In this document: positions 1-8,843 of the stretch, one piece after another
How the letters are laid out: each line of letters starts with the position of its first letter
How positions within the stretch are numbered: position 1 is the first letter of the stretch
From: Gemmiger sp. An120
Lineage (GTDB): Bacteria > Bacillota > Clostridia > Oscillospirales > Ruminococcaceae
DNA length: 64,000 nucleotides
NCBI RefSeq assembly: GCF_002160955.1
Contig: NZ_NFLN01000003.1
Location: 234,357-298,356 of the forward strand
Direction: 5' to 3'
Notes under the pieces: generated by a model
What the model saw: only the letters and a program-made list of their open reading frames with translations
Database searches by the model: none
Told to the model about the DNA's origin: nothing
Program-made: the position numbers and the translations under genes

Positions 1-303
1 GATGACCCGCACCCCGTTTTTCTTCAGCTGGGATTTGTAGTGGGCGCTGTCGTATCGGTTGCGGGCGAAGCGGTCCAGCTTCCACACCAGTACCGTGTCG
101 AACAGCCCTTTGGCGCTGTCCCGTATCATCCGTTGGAACTCCGGGCGGTTGTCCGTCTTGGCGGACAGGGCCCGGTCGATGTAGCTTTGCAATACCAGGA
201 TGCCGTTCCGCTCGGCGTATTCCTTGCATTCCCGCAGCTGTCCCTCGATGCTTTCCTCTCGCTGGTTGTCGCTGCTGTATCGGGCATAAATGACTGCTTT
301 CAT
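1..303 (-). CDS. serine recombinase (resolvase/invertase family), N-terminal part, cut by window edge
   Basis: The reverse strand reads MKAVIYARYSSDNQREESIE and continues to the left edge without a stop, so only about 101 residues are visible. YARYSSD near the start carries the catalytic serine of the resolvase family, and the later stretch DRFARNRYDSAHY matches the conserved end of the catalytic domain. Large serine recombinases of this type move integrative elements in Firmicutes. GGAGG at 311-315 favours the ATG at 303 over one at 308. The C-terminal DNA-binding part lies outside the window. Confidence 0.9.
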   Translation of the reverse strand, partial: MKAVIYARYSSDNQREESIEGQLRECKEYAERNGILVLQSYIDRALSAKTDNRPEFQRMIRDSAKGLFDTVLVWKLDRFARNRYDSAHYKSQLKKNGVRVI

Positions 304-507
304 TGGCATTCCTCCTTCTGGTCACTTGCGGGGTTTGGGGCGCCGCCCCAAGGTTTGCGTTTGGTGGATATCCAAACGCTATGCTTGCAAAATCAGTCGC
401 GGCAGATAGGGCGGCTTTTCAGCTCAACACAGTACCACAGGAAACCACTGAAAGCTATCACCAATCTGCACAACCTTTTCTGCCGAATCTATGCAAAAGA
501 GTACCGG

Positions 508-531
508 CTGGGAAGGAAGACCCTTCCCAGC
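508..531. repeat. short inverted repeat between the small protein and the recombinase
   Basis: CTGGGAAGG and CCTTCCCAG form a nearly perfect hairpin just after the end of the reverse-strand small ORF (545). There is no U-tract, so it is a weak terminator candidate. A second short inverted repeat (GCGTTTGG/CCAAACGC) lies near 358-382. I see no gene in 304-544. Confidence 0.4.
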
Positions 532-544
532 ACGGCGGGAGTTC

Positions 545-802
545 TCAACCCTGCTGCTCCCGTTCTGCACGCCACTGTTTCAGAGCGGCTTGTCCTTCGT
601 CGCTGGCAAAGTAGGCTCGCATCTGCGGCAGCAATGCGCGGGCCAGACTTTCCACCGCCGTTTTGGGCAATCGCTCTGACTGGTTTGTCTTGATGACCTC
701 GGTGGCAGGCACCCCTCCTTTCCTGTAAGCATATTCTTCTTTCCCAGTCGGTACAGGTGGGTGGTAAGCGATAGCTTGCCACCCCCTATAGTCCCCCTCC
801 AC
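545..802 (-). CDS. small recombinase-associated protein, hypothetical
   Basis: This is a short charged ORF whose last 50 residues look protein-like: SERLPKTAVESLARALLPQM is followed by a segment rich in Glu, Gln and Ala. Small proteins with an LPKxAVExLAR pattern occur next to serine recombinases in clostridial mobile elements; this is family memory, not a search. It lies upstream of the recombinase on the same strand, so the two may be co-transcribed. The true start is uncertain: AAAGGAGG sits around 714-720, close to a GTG at 712, so the protein may be only about 55 residues. Confidence 0.5.
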   Translation of the reverse strand: MEGDYRGWQAIAYHPPVPTGKEEYAYRKGGVPATEVIKTNQSERLPKTAVESLARALLPQMRAYFASDEGQAALKQWRAEREQQG

Positions 803-850
803 AAGACTGTTTGACCAGAAAATTCATGTTCCCAGCATAGCATCCGGGAA

Positions 851-879
851 TTGCAATTTCAAGGCTTTTTGGGTATACT
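851..879 (+). promoter_or_regulatory. sigma-70 type promoter for the zinc-ribbon gene
   Basis: TTGCAA (851-856) and TATACT (874-879) are separated by 17 bases, 76 bases before the likely ATG at 956. It points away from the recombinase pair. Confidence 0.6.
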
Positions 880-955
880 GTAAGTAATCATATTTTTGCT
901 AAATCATAATTCCCATAAAATTGCAGCATACAGGAGAAGATACGCAGGAGGATAC

Positions 956-1981
956 ATGGAAGGATACGCCTTTGTAACCAAAGAACCGCTTCTGGGGCCT
1001 GTTGTTCTGGCCCTTCGGGTGGATGTACCGGGCCGGAAAGAACAGCTTTGGCTGGGAGAAGAACAGGATGTGGAGGCTGCCCTGCGGGGTAAAGAGCGTC
1101 CGCTGTTTCTGGCCCAAACCCGCCCGCTGGGGGCCTTTTGGTGTGAGTTCGGGCAGACAGCCGCCGAGGGCTGGACGGAGGCCATTTGGGCCCTTTCCGA
1201 CGCCCTGACGGCGAAGAAACGTTCCCAGCGGGAAGAACGGGAGCAGGCCGCCGCCCAGCTTCTTTCCCAGCAGGCAGAGGGCAACGGCACCAATGCTGCC
1301 GCCTGGTATGCGGCCATTCAGATCTGGGAGATGTATCTGCGCTGCCGCCGGGGCCGGGACAGCCAGCAGGCGGCCCAGGCTCTGCGGAACTATGCCCAGC
1401 TGCTAACACTGCCCTTCGGCCAGTACACCCCGGAGATGGTCCACTGGCTCCGGGACAAGCCGGTGATCCCCGTCTGGAACGACCGGCGGGACGGAAAGCT
1501 GGAGGTGTGGTATCCCCAGGGGCAAACGCCCTTTGAGTGCGCCGTGGTGAAGGACTCCCTGCGGCCTGCCCTCATCTATTACCGCCAGCGCATTCTGGAC
1601 GCCGGGCTGCTCATGCGCCGGTGCAGTCAGTGCGGACGCATCTTCTTCGGCCCGGACGCCCGCAGCACCCTGTGCAGCGACCGCTGCCGTAAAGCCAGCC
1701 GAAAAGCCGCCAAGCGCCAGTTCGACGGCCGGGCCAAGGGCAAGGACTACGAGCAGGCCTACGACCGGGAGTACATGTTCTGGTACAACCGCATCACCAA
1801 ACTAAAAAAGGCCGGCGCACCACCCGAACAGATCGGGCGGGCGCAGGCCGCATTAAAGGAGTTTCGCAAAGAGGCGCTGATTCGTAAACAGCAGGTCAAG
1901 GAGAAAAAGCTGCCCGCCACCCAGTTCATTAGCTGGATGATCGGGCAGGAGGCGGTGATTGAGGGAATTTGCGGAGAATGA
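956..1981 (+). CDS. zinc-ribbon protein of unknown function (mobile-element associated)
   Basis: This predicts a soluble protein of about 341 residues. Near residue 225 it has a four-cysteine metal site (CSQCGR, then LCSDRCRK) followed by a basic stretch, which resembles CGNR or treble-clef zinc fingers and suggests nucleic-acid binding. The N-terminal two thirds have no motif I can name; the layout recalls DUF6076-type proteins, which I cannot verify. The ATG at 956 is chosen because AGGAGG (946-951) precedes it; an in-frame ATG at 896 has no ribosome binding site. It sits alone behind its own promoter in the accessory segment that holds the recombinase. Confidence 0.7.
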   Translation: MEGYAFVTKEPLLGPVVLALRVDVPGRKEQLWLGEEQDVEAALRGKERPLFLAQTRPLGAFWCEFGQTAAEGWTEAIWALSDALTAKKRSQREEREQAAAQLLSQQAEGNGTNAAAWYAAIQIWEMYLRCRRGRDSQQAAQALRNYAQLLTLPFGQYTPEMVHWLRDKPVIPVWNDRRDGKLEVWYPQGQTPFECAVVKDSLRPALIYYRQRILDAGLLMRRCSQCGRIFFGPDARSTLCSDRCRKASRKAAKRQFDGRAKGKDYEQAYDREYMFWYNRITKLKKAGAPPEQIGRAQAALKEFRKEALIRKQQVKEKKLPATQFISWMIGQEAVIEGICGE

Positions 1982-2107
1982 AGAGGAGGTGGCAATCCAT
2001 GTGGATTGCCACCTCCTTTTCAACGCGCTAAGTTTGTTTATCTGGATTGCCAGTGGGCACTCCTTTTAAGAAGCCGTTCGTATTGTGCCTGACACGAGTA
2101 CAAACAA

Positions 2108-3802
2108 TTAGCCAAGTAACTGCCGAATCTTATCCATTAGTAGGGCCTTACGCTTTTCATAAAATTCTCCAAAATGTTCCAGTTCAAGCGAAACGCCGTC
2201 AGGAATAAGCGCCTCTTTGCGGAACACAGCCTTTTGCTCATCATTCATATCGTTGTAGTAATCCACAAGCCGCATGTCATTTTTGCTGGCATTTTGCCTG
2301 CCTTCAAGAAGATGCAGATTGGGCAGACGGTTGCGATTGCTTCTCCATTTGTTCCACTCTTCCATCGGGACAGAAACCGGATTTGTTCTGTTGAATCTTT
2401 CATCGGGATGTAAATGATCCTGTTCGTATTTGTAATTTTTATTGATCCAATCTAATCCCAGGAAATACAATACCTCTCCTGCCACACGGCTTCCTTTTTC
2501 GGCATTGAGGATATCGTCTATTTTCCCATCGGTCACACGGAGGTCGCTTATTTGATTCTCCATCATATCAACAGTTATTTCGTAGTTGTAGCTGTTGATA
2601 CTACTCTTCATCTGCTGCAATTTGCTGGTGGTGCCGGATTGGAAATAGGTGAACAAAACCGCCCGGACTAAATAGGCCCGGATGCCTTCCAGATTCTTTT
2701 CATATTCCGGGTTGTAGTATATGAAATAAATGATAGGCAACAACACGTTCCAGCTGTTGGCAAAGCGGCTGACCTCGATTTTCATGCTCTTTAACACAGT
2801 TTCCAGGTTTCGGAGCGCCTTTTTAAATTCCTGCCAGTGATTCTTTAAATCTTCCGCTATCTGTTTGTTGATGTTGGATTTCACAACGTCACCGTACAGC
2901 ATGAGGGCGGCCCGTACAATAAAATCCGTTCCAAACCCGGCATAAGGACCTTCCAGAACCTTTCCGAATTCAGTCTTTGCACTTGGCCAGTAGGCTTCCA
3001 AAATCGACATGGTGATCTCGTGCTTTTTCAATGCTTTACCGCCGCTGTTAAAGCGGACAAACATCTCCAACGCATCGTCTTGTTTCATATCTTTAATCTT
3101 TGTATAGCGAATCAGTTTTTCTACAAAAATTTTACGGTATAACTGGTTCAGTATGCCGCGTGCATACTCTTTGCTTTCCGGCGGCACATTGACGATTGCT
3201 TTTTCGATGGCCTGTTCCCTTGTGCTGTCCTCTCGGAATTGCGGGCCTAAAATGTTTTTGACTTCAAATTGAGTCGGGCTCAATTTTCCAATTCTTTCGG
3301 CAAACCGGATATCAAATTTCTTGCTGTTGTACTCTTCTTCATCCACAGCCAGTCTGTTTTTATTCAGCTCGATGAGAAGTTTGACTACGGTGCCTCCGGC
3401 TATCTTCTTTCTTGCGTGTTTCTGCCGGATATACGCCTGACCGTAAAGCGATAAAAACAGCGATGTCAGCCGCTGCTGGCCATCCAGAACAGCTGTGTCG
3501 GTCAAATTTACATTGATACTGCTCAATTCGTAGTTCACGCTATCGGCCTGTTTTCTGCTGTCGAAAGTGACTTCCGACAAAAAATTGCAGAAATATGTAT
3601 CCCAACTCACATTGTCGTCATCCACATGCCAAAACAAAAAGGTCGCAATCGGATAATCAAGCAGGATAGAATCCCAGAGTTTTTCTATCTGCTCCATGCT
3701 CCAAACATACTGCCTTTGAAATGCAGGCATAACATATTTTCCGTTTTTGATATTCTCAAGCGCCTCATAGATTGTGATACTGTCGTCAATCAAAACACTC
3801 AT
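2108..3802 (-). CDS. DUF262/DUF1524 (GmrSD-type) protein, possible type IV restriction nuclease
   Basis: The 564-residue protein starts with a DUF262 domain: MPAFQRQYVWS near residue 25 and DGQQRLTSLFLSLYG near 108 are the ParB-like nucleotide-binding signatures. The C-terminus has DHLHPDERF, then NRLPNLHLLEGRQNASKND, which fits the His-Asn-Lys pattern of the DUF1524 HNH-like nuclease. Both halves are in one chain, as in single-chain GmrSD enzymes that cut modified phage DNA. It stands alone, is visibly more AT-rich than the housekeeping genes, and lies near a recombinase, so recent acquisition is likely. The substrate cannot be read from the sequence. Confidence 0.85.
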   Translation of the reverse strand: MSVLIDDSITIYEALENIKNGKYVMPAFQRQYVWSMEQIEKLWDSILLDYPIATFLFWHVDDDNVSWDTYFCNFLSEVTFDSRKQADSVNYELSSINVNLTDTAVLDGQQRLTSLFLSLYGQAYIRQKHARKKIAGGTVVKLLIELNKNRLAVDEEEYNSKKFDIRFAERIGKLSPTQFEVKNILGPQFREDSTREQAIEKAIVNVPPESKEYARGILNQLYRKIFVEKLIRYTKIKDMKQDDALEMFVRFNSGGKALKKHEITMSILEAYWPSAKTEFGKVLEGPYAGFGTDFIVRAALMLYGDVVKSNINKQIAEDLKNHWQEFKKALRNLETVLKSMKIEVSRFANSWNVLLPIIYFIYYNPEYEKNLEGIRAYLVRAVLFTYFQSGTTSKLQQMKSSINSYNYEITVDMMENQISDLRVTDGKIDDILNAEKGSRVAGEVLYFLGLDWINKNYKYEQDHLHPDERFNRTNPVSVPMEEWNKWRSNRNRLPNLHLLEGRQNASKNDMRLVDYYNDMNDEQKAVFRKEALIPDGVSLELEHFGEFYEKRKALLMDKIRQLLG

Positions 3803-3909
3803 GGCTTACCTCTCCGCTCTGTATACCTGTTATTTTCAAGATATCTGGCCATTTTCTTTTATTGTACAGTCGTTCCATAGTTTTGTCTATGGACAGCTTA
3901 ATCTACAGC

Positions 3910-3944
3910 AAAAAGACGCCTTTTTATCAAAAGCGTCTTTTTTG
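3910..3944. terminator. bidirectional hairpin downstream of tRNA-Ala copy 1
   Basis: AAAAGACGC pairs with GCGTCTTTT, with A and T runs on both sides. In the reverse direction it lies about 70 bases after the tRNA 3' end. A second strong inverted repeat (13-bp arms) lies closer, at 3962-4005, and may be the main tRNA terminator. Confidence 0.65.
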
Positions 3945-3961
3945 TTTATTCCGTATAAACA

Positions 3962-4005
3962 ACAAATCCGAACCCATCGCCAATCGGCACAAGGTTCGGA
4001 TTTGT
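3962..4005 (-). terminator. long hairpin immediately after tRNA-Ala copy 1
   Basis: ACAAATCCGAACC and GGTTCGGATTTGT are exact 13-base inverted repeats with an 18-base loop, ending 7 bases from the tRNA 3' end. On the reverse strand the hairpin is followed by TTGTTTATA, a weak U-rich tail. Confidence 0.6.
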
Positions 4006-4011
4006 CTGTCG

Positions 4012-4087
<76 letters not shown>

Positions 4088-4120
4088 ATATTCAAGGCCC
4101 TGTCTCAAGGCCGTTTCGTT

Positions 4121-4149
4121 ATTATAGCAAAGAACAAAAGCATTGTCAA
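4121..4149 (-). promoter_or_regulatory. promoter of tRNA-Ala copy 1
   Basis: On the reverse strand TTGACA (4149-4144), a 17-base spacer and TATAAT (4126-4121) form a consensus promoter about 34 bases before the mature tRNA 5' end. Confidence 0.8.
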
Positions 4150-4204
4150 GTACTCAACCGAAGAAAAAAGGAAATGTGTAACTTGACGAAAAAATTCAAA
4201 GCTC

Positions 4205-4233
4205 TTGTTTCACATTTCAATTAGGTTTATAAT
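4205..4233 (+). promoter_or_regulatory. candidate promoter of the V-ATPase operon
   Basis: TTGTTT (4205-4210) and a perfect TATAAT (4228-4233) are spaced by 17 bases, about 115 bases before the first gene of the operon. The rest of 4088-4348 holds only this and the divergent tRNA promoter. Confidence 0.6.
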
Positions 4234-4348
4234 GAAGCTGATTTGGCCTTCGCTGCTTATATACTATAAATAAGTAAGATGAGGCGCTGAACCATAAATC
4301 GCAACGGCAGGCGTTGTTCCTGTGTTTTTTGGAAGGAGATGTTTTACT

Positions 4349-4675
4349 ATGAATGGCACAAATGAATTGCTGCGCGCCATTTTAAAGATCGACGAGGAGG
4401 AGCGAGCACGCACCCAGGCCACCGAGGAGTATCGCCAAAAAGCGCAGGCCGATAAGGCCGCTAAGGCAAAGCAGATGGAAGAGCAGGCCATGGAAGACAT
4501 GCGCCATGATGTGGACGAGTTCGCCCAGGCCGAGAAGGCCCGTGCCGAAGGTGAGCTTGCCGCCCAGGCAAAGCGCAAGCAGCAGATCCTGGACCAGCTG
4601 GACCAGCAGCTGCAGAAAAACAAAGACGCCTGGGTCGACACCATCCTGACCCGGGTGTTGGGCGGGGGGCAGTAA
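4349..4675 (+). CDS. V-type ATPase subunit G/H-like (peripheral stalk)
   Basis: This is a 108-residue protein made almost entirely of charged, Ala- and Gln-rich helix without prolines, as expected for a peripheral-stalk coiled coil (NtpF/AhaH type). It is the first gene of the ATPase operon and ends one base before the ATG of subunit C. GGAAGGAG at 4331-4338 sets the start at 4349. Sequence identity in this family is low, so the call rests on length, composition and position. Confidence 0.8.
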   Translation: MNGTNELLRAILKIDEEERARTQATEEYRQKAQADKAAKAKQMEEQAMEDMRHDVDEFAQAEKARAEGELAAQAKRKQQILDQLDQQLQKNKDAWVDTILTRVLGGGQ

Positions 4676-4676
4676 C

Positions 4677-5735
4677 ATGGGCAACACCCAGGCGTCCAAC
4701 GCCATTTTGGCAAAGGCGCGGGCGATGTATGGCCGCCGGCTCACGGCGCGGAACTATCAGGAGCTTCTGAACTGCCGTGACCTGCCGGATCTGATCAGCT
4801 ACCTCAAGACCCGCACCTCTTACTCCGAGGCGCTGCAGGCAGCCAATCCGGCCACCACCCACCGTGCTCAGCTGGAGACGCTTCTGCGGCTCAATCTTTT
4901 TGAGCAGTATGCCTCTCTGTGCCGGTACGAAATGAACATCGGCCACGACTTTTACCGTTACTTTATCATCCGCAGCGAGGTGCAGGCCATCACCACGCGC
5001 CTTCAGGAGCTTCACGCGCCGGACGGCGATGTGTCCATCTACACCATGCCGGATTTCATCAAAAAGCATTCCTGCCTGAATCTGAATGCCATGTCCATGG
5101 CTACCAGCTTCAAAATGCTGGTGCTGGCGTTGGAGGGAACCCCCTATGCCAAGGTCCTTCAGCCCTTTGCCGATGATCCGGACTTTGCGCTGGAGAACAG
5201 CGGCCTGCTGGAACTGGAAGCGGCTCTGGACAGTTTTGTGAACGGCCAGGTGGAGCAGATCGCTTCCACCAAGCTTTCGGGCAAGAGCAAAGAGGAAATG
5301 CTGTATTTGCTGCGCCGGCAGAGCGACCTGCGGGCCATCGCAGATATCTACCGCCTCAAGAGCGTGCTCCGCGCTGACCGGGCCTTTATCAAAAAGCGGG
5401 TCAGCCTGAGCGTTTCCAACATGACTCCCCGTCAGTTGGACAACCTTATGGATGCCCAGGACGCACAGGATGTCATTCACCGGCTGGTGAACACGCCCTA
5501 TGCTTCGGAGTTTTACGGTGCGAGTTTCGACTACATCGAAGAAGGCGTGCGCAAGATCGACTATCGCTGGCATCTGAAAAAGCTGCGCTTTTCCACCAAC
5601 CCCAGCGTGGTGTTGTTCTGTTATATCTTTTTGGCCGAAAACGAGCTTACCAACATCGTACATATCATCGAGGGCGTGCGTTACGGCCTTGCCCCGGACG
5701 ATATCGCCACCCTGCTGGTAGGCGTGGGCGATTAA
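4677..5735 (+). CDS. ntpC: V-type ATPase subunit C (AC39/NtpC)
   Basis: The 352-residue, mostly helical protein has the size of bacterial NtpC, the funnel-shaped socket that fixes the central stalk to the membrane ring. It opens with NAILAKARAMYGRRLTARNY, typical for the family, and ends with a helical stretch (ENELTNIVHIIEGVRYGL) matching the conserved AC39 C-terminus. It follows the G/H-like gene with one base between them and precedes the subunit-I pair. Confidence 0.9.
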   Translation: MGNTQASNAILAKARAMYGRRLTARNYQELLNCRDLPDLISYLKTRTSYSEALQAANPATTHRAQLETLLRLNLFEQYASLCRYEMNIGHDFYRYFIIRSEVQAITTRLQELHAPDGDVSIYTMPDFIKKHSCLNLNAMSMATSFKMLVLALEGTPYAKVLQPFADDPDFALENSGLLELEAALDSFVNGQVEQIASTKLSGKSKEEMLYLLRRQSDLRAIADIYRLKSVLRADRAFIKKRVSLSVSNMTPRQLDNLMDAQDAQDVIHRLVNTPYASEFYGASFDYIEEGVRKIDYRWHLKKLRFSTNPSVVLFCYIFLAENELTNIVHIIEGVRYGLAPDDIATLLVGVGD

Positions 5736-5747
5736 GGGGGTGCCGCA

Positions 5748-6713
5748 ATGTTTTTTGACCCCAAAATGCAGCTTGTCTGGGTGGACGGCCCCCTGGAAAA
5801 GCTGGACGCATTCATCGAAAACTGCTGTGTGGACGGCAAGCGGGTGCATCCCGCCCGGGCGCTGGATCACATGAGTGCTTCGGCGGGCTACGCCGCGCTG
5901 AACGAGGAAAATCCCTGGGGCCCGCTGGTGGAGCAGATCGAAGCTTTGGACAAAGGGTTTGAGATCCCGGTGGTGGAACCCACTTTGGCCGACGGACGAG
6001 CCCAGGGCACGCGGGATTACCTGGCGGACCTGCAGGCGCGGCTGGAGACCCACCGCAAGGACCGGGATCTGCTGGAAAAGCAGCTGGAGATCTGCACAAA
6101 AGGCGCCGAGTCCTTCGCCCATTTCTCCACGCTGGATGTTCCGGTGGAACTGACGCAGCAGTGCGAATATGTGAAGATCCGGTTCGGCCGCCTGCCCAAG
6201 CGCGGGTATGCGATGCTGCAGAAGGATTTCACTTCCGACCCCTGCATCTTGTTCGTTCCTTGCAGCGAAGATGACAAAGCTCTCTGGGGCGTTTACTTCG
6301 CTCCGAAGAAAGATGCTGCCCGGGTGGACGGGATCTTCTCAGAGGCGTTCTTTGAGCGCATTCGCCTTCCCGGCGCGGCGGGCACCCCGGAGCAGATCGT
6401 GAAAAATCTGCAAAAGAACATCGATATTCTGAACAGCGAGATCGCCGAGGTGAACGGGCAGATGGCCCGGCTTTGGAACGAGGAAAAATGGAAGGTCGCC
6501 GGCATCTACGCTTCGGTGTGCAGCCTTGCCCGGCTGTTTGAGCTTCGCCGCTGCGCTGCGGTGCGGGGCGCGCATTTCTTCTACTGCGTGTGGGTGGCGC
6601 AGCCGGATATTCCGGCATTCACCGAAAGCTGTGCCAGTGTGGGCGGGCTGAACATCGCTCAGGACATGGTGCTGCCGATGCGCCGCTGGAAACAGGAAAA
6701 CCCCGAGCAGTGA
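5748..6713 (+). CDS. V-type ATPase subunit I paralogue, cytoplasmic half only
   Basis: The 321-residue protein aligns end to end with the first half of the next gene product: KMQLVWVDGPLEKLD against KMKLVRVDGLLKNLD, ENCCVDG against YNCCLDG, and FELRRCAAVRG against FDLRHYAAYRD. It stops where the partner enters its membrane domain and has no transmembrane segment. The reading frame is intact and the codon use is normal, so it looks maintained rather than decayed. It could serve as an extra stalk anchor or a regulator of the membrane-bound copy. GGGGGTG precedes the ATG; the gap to subunit C is 12 bases. Confidence 0.85.
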   Translation: MFFDPKMQLVWVDGPLEKLDAFIENCCVDGKRVHPARALDHMSASAGYAALNEENPWGPLVEQIEALDKGFEIPVVEPTLADGRAQGTRDYLADLQARLETHRKDRDLLEKQLEICTKGAESFAHFSTLDVPVELTQQCEYVKIRFGRLPKRGYAMLQKDFTSDPCILFVPCSEDDKALWGVYFAPKKDAARVDGIFSEAFFERIRLPGAAGTPEQIVKNLQKNIDILNSEIAEVNGQMARLWNEEKWKVAGIYASVCSLARLFELRRCAAVRGAHFFYCVWVAQPDIPAFTESCASVGGLNIAQDMVLPMRRWKQENPEQ

Positions 6714-6768
6714 AACTGACCGCCCAAAGCCGCCGGCGCGGCGGCGGTCAACGTGATCGAAGGTCGGT

Positions 6769-8748
6769 ATGACCCGAAAGGAAGATGAGGATACATTGGC
6801 CATTGAAAAAATGAAACTGGTGCGGGTGGACGGCCTGCTTAAAAATCTGGACAGCGTGATCTATAACTGCTGCCTGGATGGCAACTTCCATCCCGAACCG
6901 GCGGTTCAGCACATGTCCGGCTCCCTGGGCTATATCACTCTCAGTGAGGATAACCCTTACACTTCCCATGTGCAGAAAATGGAGGAGCTGTACCAGCTGG
7001 TAGGGGAGAGCACCCCCCCGCTGAAAGCACAGACCATCCGAGGCATCCAGCCGGAGGATAAGGATAAGATCCAGGAACTGGCAGACCGCTTGGCCCAGCT
7101 GCAGAGCGAGAAAGCGGATCTGGAAAAACAAAAGAGCGAACTGGAAGAGAAAAAAGCGCAGTTCAGCCATTTCACCGGCCTGGACATGCCCTTTGACGAA
7201 ATTATCAAGGGCGAATACATCAAAGTGCGTTTTGGTTTTCTGCCCAAAGCCAGCTATGCCCGTATGATGGTGGCTTATGCCGAGAATCCCCACGTCCTCT
7301 TCGTCACATGCAGCGAGGACAAGGGCGGTTACTGGGGCATCTATTTTACTCCGCTGCGCAACGCCGACGAGATCGACGGCATCTTCGCCACCCTGTTCTT
7401 TGAGCGGCTGCATCTGCCCGAGGCTTCCGGTACGCCGGAGTCCATCGTAAAGCAGCTGGGCGAAGAGATCAACGACTGCCAGAAAAAGATCGAGCAGAAG
7501 GAAGAAGAGATCACCCGCTGCTGGGCCGAGCAGAAAGAAGGCTGCAGCGAGATCTATCAGCAGCTGAAGTTGCACGAAGAGGCATTTGACCTGCGTCACT
7601 ATGCTGCCTACCGCGACAATTACTTCTTCCTGGTGGGCTGGGTGCCCGCCGCCAAGGCCGATGCTTTTGCCGAAAAGGTCAAGCAGATCCGCCATATGCG
7701 TGTGACCATTTCCGACCCGGAAGAAGTGGAGAATGCCACCCCGCCCACCAAGCTGAAGAACCCCTGGTTTGTCAAGCCCTTCGAGTTCTTCGTGGATATG
7801 TACGGCCTGCCCAGCTACGGCGAGATGGACATCACTGCCTTTGTGGCCATCACCTTCACGGTGCTGTTCGGCATCATGTTCGGTGACCTGGGCCAGGGTG
7901 CTGTGCTGGCTGTGGGTGGTTTCATCCTGTGGAAATGGAAGAAGATGGCCCTTGCCCGGCTCATCGTGCCCTGCGGCATTTCCAGCATGGTGTTCGGCTT
8001 CATGTTCGGCTCCGTGTTTGGCTTTGAAGAGGCGCTGGAGCCTGTCTATGAGGCTCTGGGCATGTCCGGCAAACCCATCAGCAATTGGCCCGGTGCTCCC
8101 ACCACAGTGCTGGACACCGCCGCCATCAACCCCATTCTGGTCTGCGCCATCTTCATCGGTGTGGCGCTGGTGCTGGCGGCCATGGTGCTGCACATCATTG
8201 CTGCCTTGCACAAGGGCCAGTGGGGCGAAGCCATCTTCTCCAACAACGGCCTGGTGGGCATCCTGGTCTACTGCGGTGGTGTTTCCTTCGTCAGTGATTT
8301 CATGAGCGGCCCCCACTTCCTTCCCTCGGGCGTTGCCTTTGCCCTGATCGGCGGCGGTTTGGTACTGCTGTTCTTCAAGGAGATCCTGATCGGCCTTGTG
8401 GATCATCATCCCAACTGGAAGCCCGAAAGCTGGGCGGATTACTGTATGCAGAACATCTTTGAACTGCTGGAGTATGTGCTGAGCTATTTCAGCAACACTG
8501 TTTCCTTCCTGCGCGTGGGCGCCTTCGTGTTTGTGCACGCGGCCATGATGATGGCCATTTTCAGCCTGGCGGGCGATCCGGTGAATCCTGTGGTCGTGAT
8601 CCTGGGCAACGCCCTTATCATCGCGCTGGAGGGCCTGCTTTCCGGCATTCAGGGCCTGCGTCTGGAGTTCTATGAGATGTTCAGCCGCTGCTACGAGGGC
8701 GGTGGCCATCCCTTCAAGGGCGTGAGCCTTACCGACAAGGCTGCCTGA
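6769..8748 (+). CDS. ntpI: V-type ATPase subunit I (a-subunit), full length
   Basis: The 659-residue protein has a soluble N-terminal half with a coiled coil (about residues 85-130) and a C-terminal half of seven or eight hydrophobic helices from about residue 355. This is the stator that carries the ion half-channels against the K ring. FLRVGAFVFVHAAMM near residue 582 contains the conserved arginine expected of the ion path. ATG 6769 gives the longest frame. A TTG at 6796 behind GAGG would give a start that aligns exactly with the short paralogue, and may be the true one. Confidence 0.93.
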   Translation: MTRKEDEDTLAIEKMKLVRVDGLLKNLDSVIYNCCLDGNFHPEPAVQHMSGSLGYITLSEDNPYTSHVQKMEELYQLVGESTPPLKAQTIRGIQPEDKDKIQELADRLAQLQSEKADLEKQKSELEEKKAQFSHFTGLDMPFDEIIKGEYIKVRFGFLPKASYARMMVAYAENPHVLFVTCSEDKGGYWGIYFTPLRNADEIDGIFATLFFERLHLPEASGTPESIVKQLGEEINDCQKKIEQKEEEITRCWAEQKEGCSEIYQQLKLHEEAFDLRHYAAYRDNYFFLVGWVPAAKADAFAEKVKQIRHMRVTISDPEEVENATPPTKLKNPWFVKPFEFFVDMYGLPSYGEMDITAFVAITFTVLFGIMFGDLGQGAVLAVGGFILWKWKKMALARLIVPCGISSMVFGFMFGSVFGFEEALEPVYEALGMSGKPISNWPGAPTTVLDTAAINPILVCAIFIGVALVLAAMVLHIIAALHKGQWGEAIFSNNGLVGILVYCGGVSFVSDFMSGPHFLPSGVAFALIGGGLVLLFFKEILIGLVDHHPNWKPESWADYCMQNIFELLEYVLSYFSNTVSFLRVGAFVFVHAAMMMAIFSLAGDPVNPVVVILGNALIIALEGLLSGIQGLRLEFYEMFSRCYEGGGHPFKGVSLTDKAA

Positions 8749-8843
8749 CGCTTTTCTTCAGCCAGAACAGGGCGCCGGAGTTTTCCAATGTGTTACCCTG
8801 TTTTCAATACACAAGACATTAAATTGATTTGGAGGACCTAACC

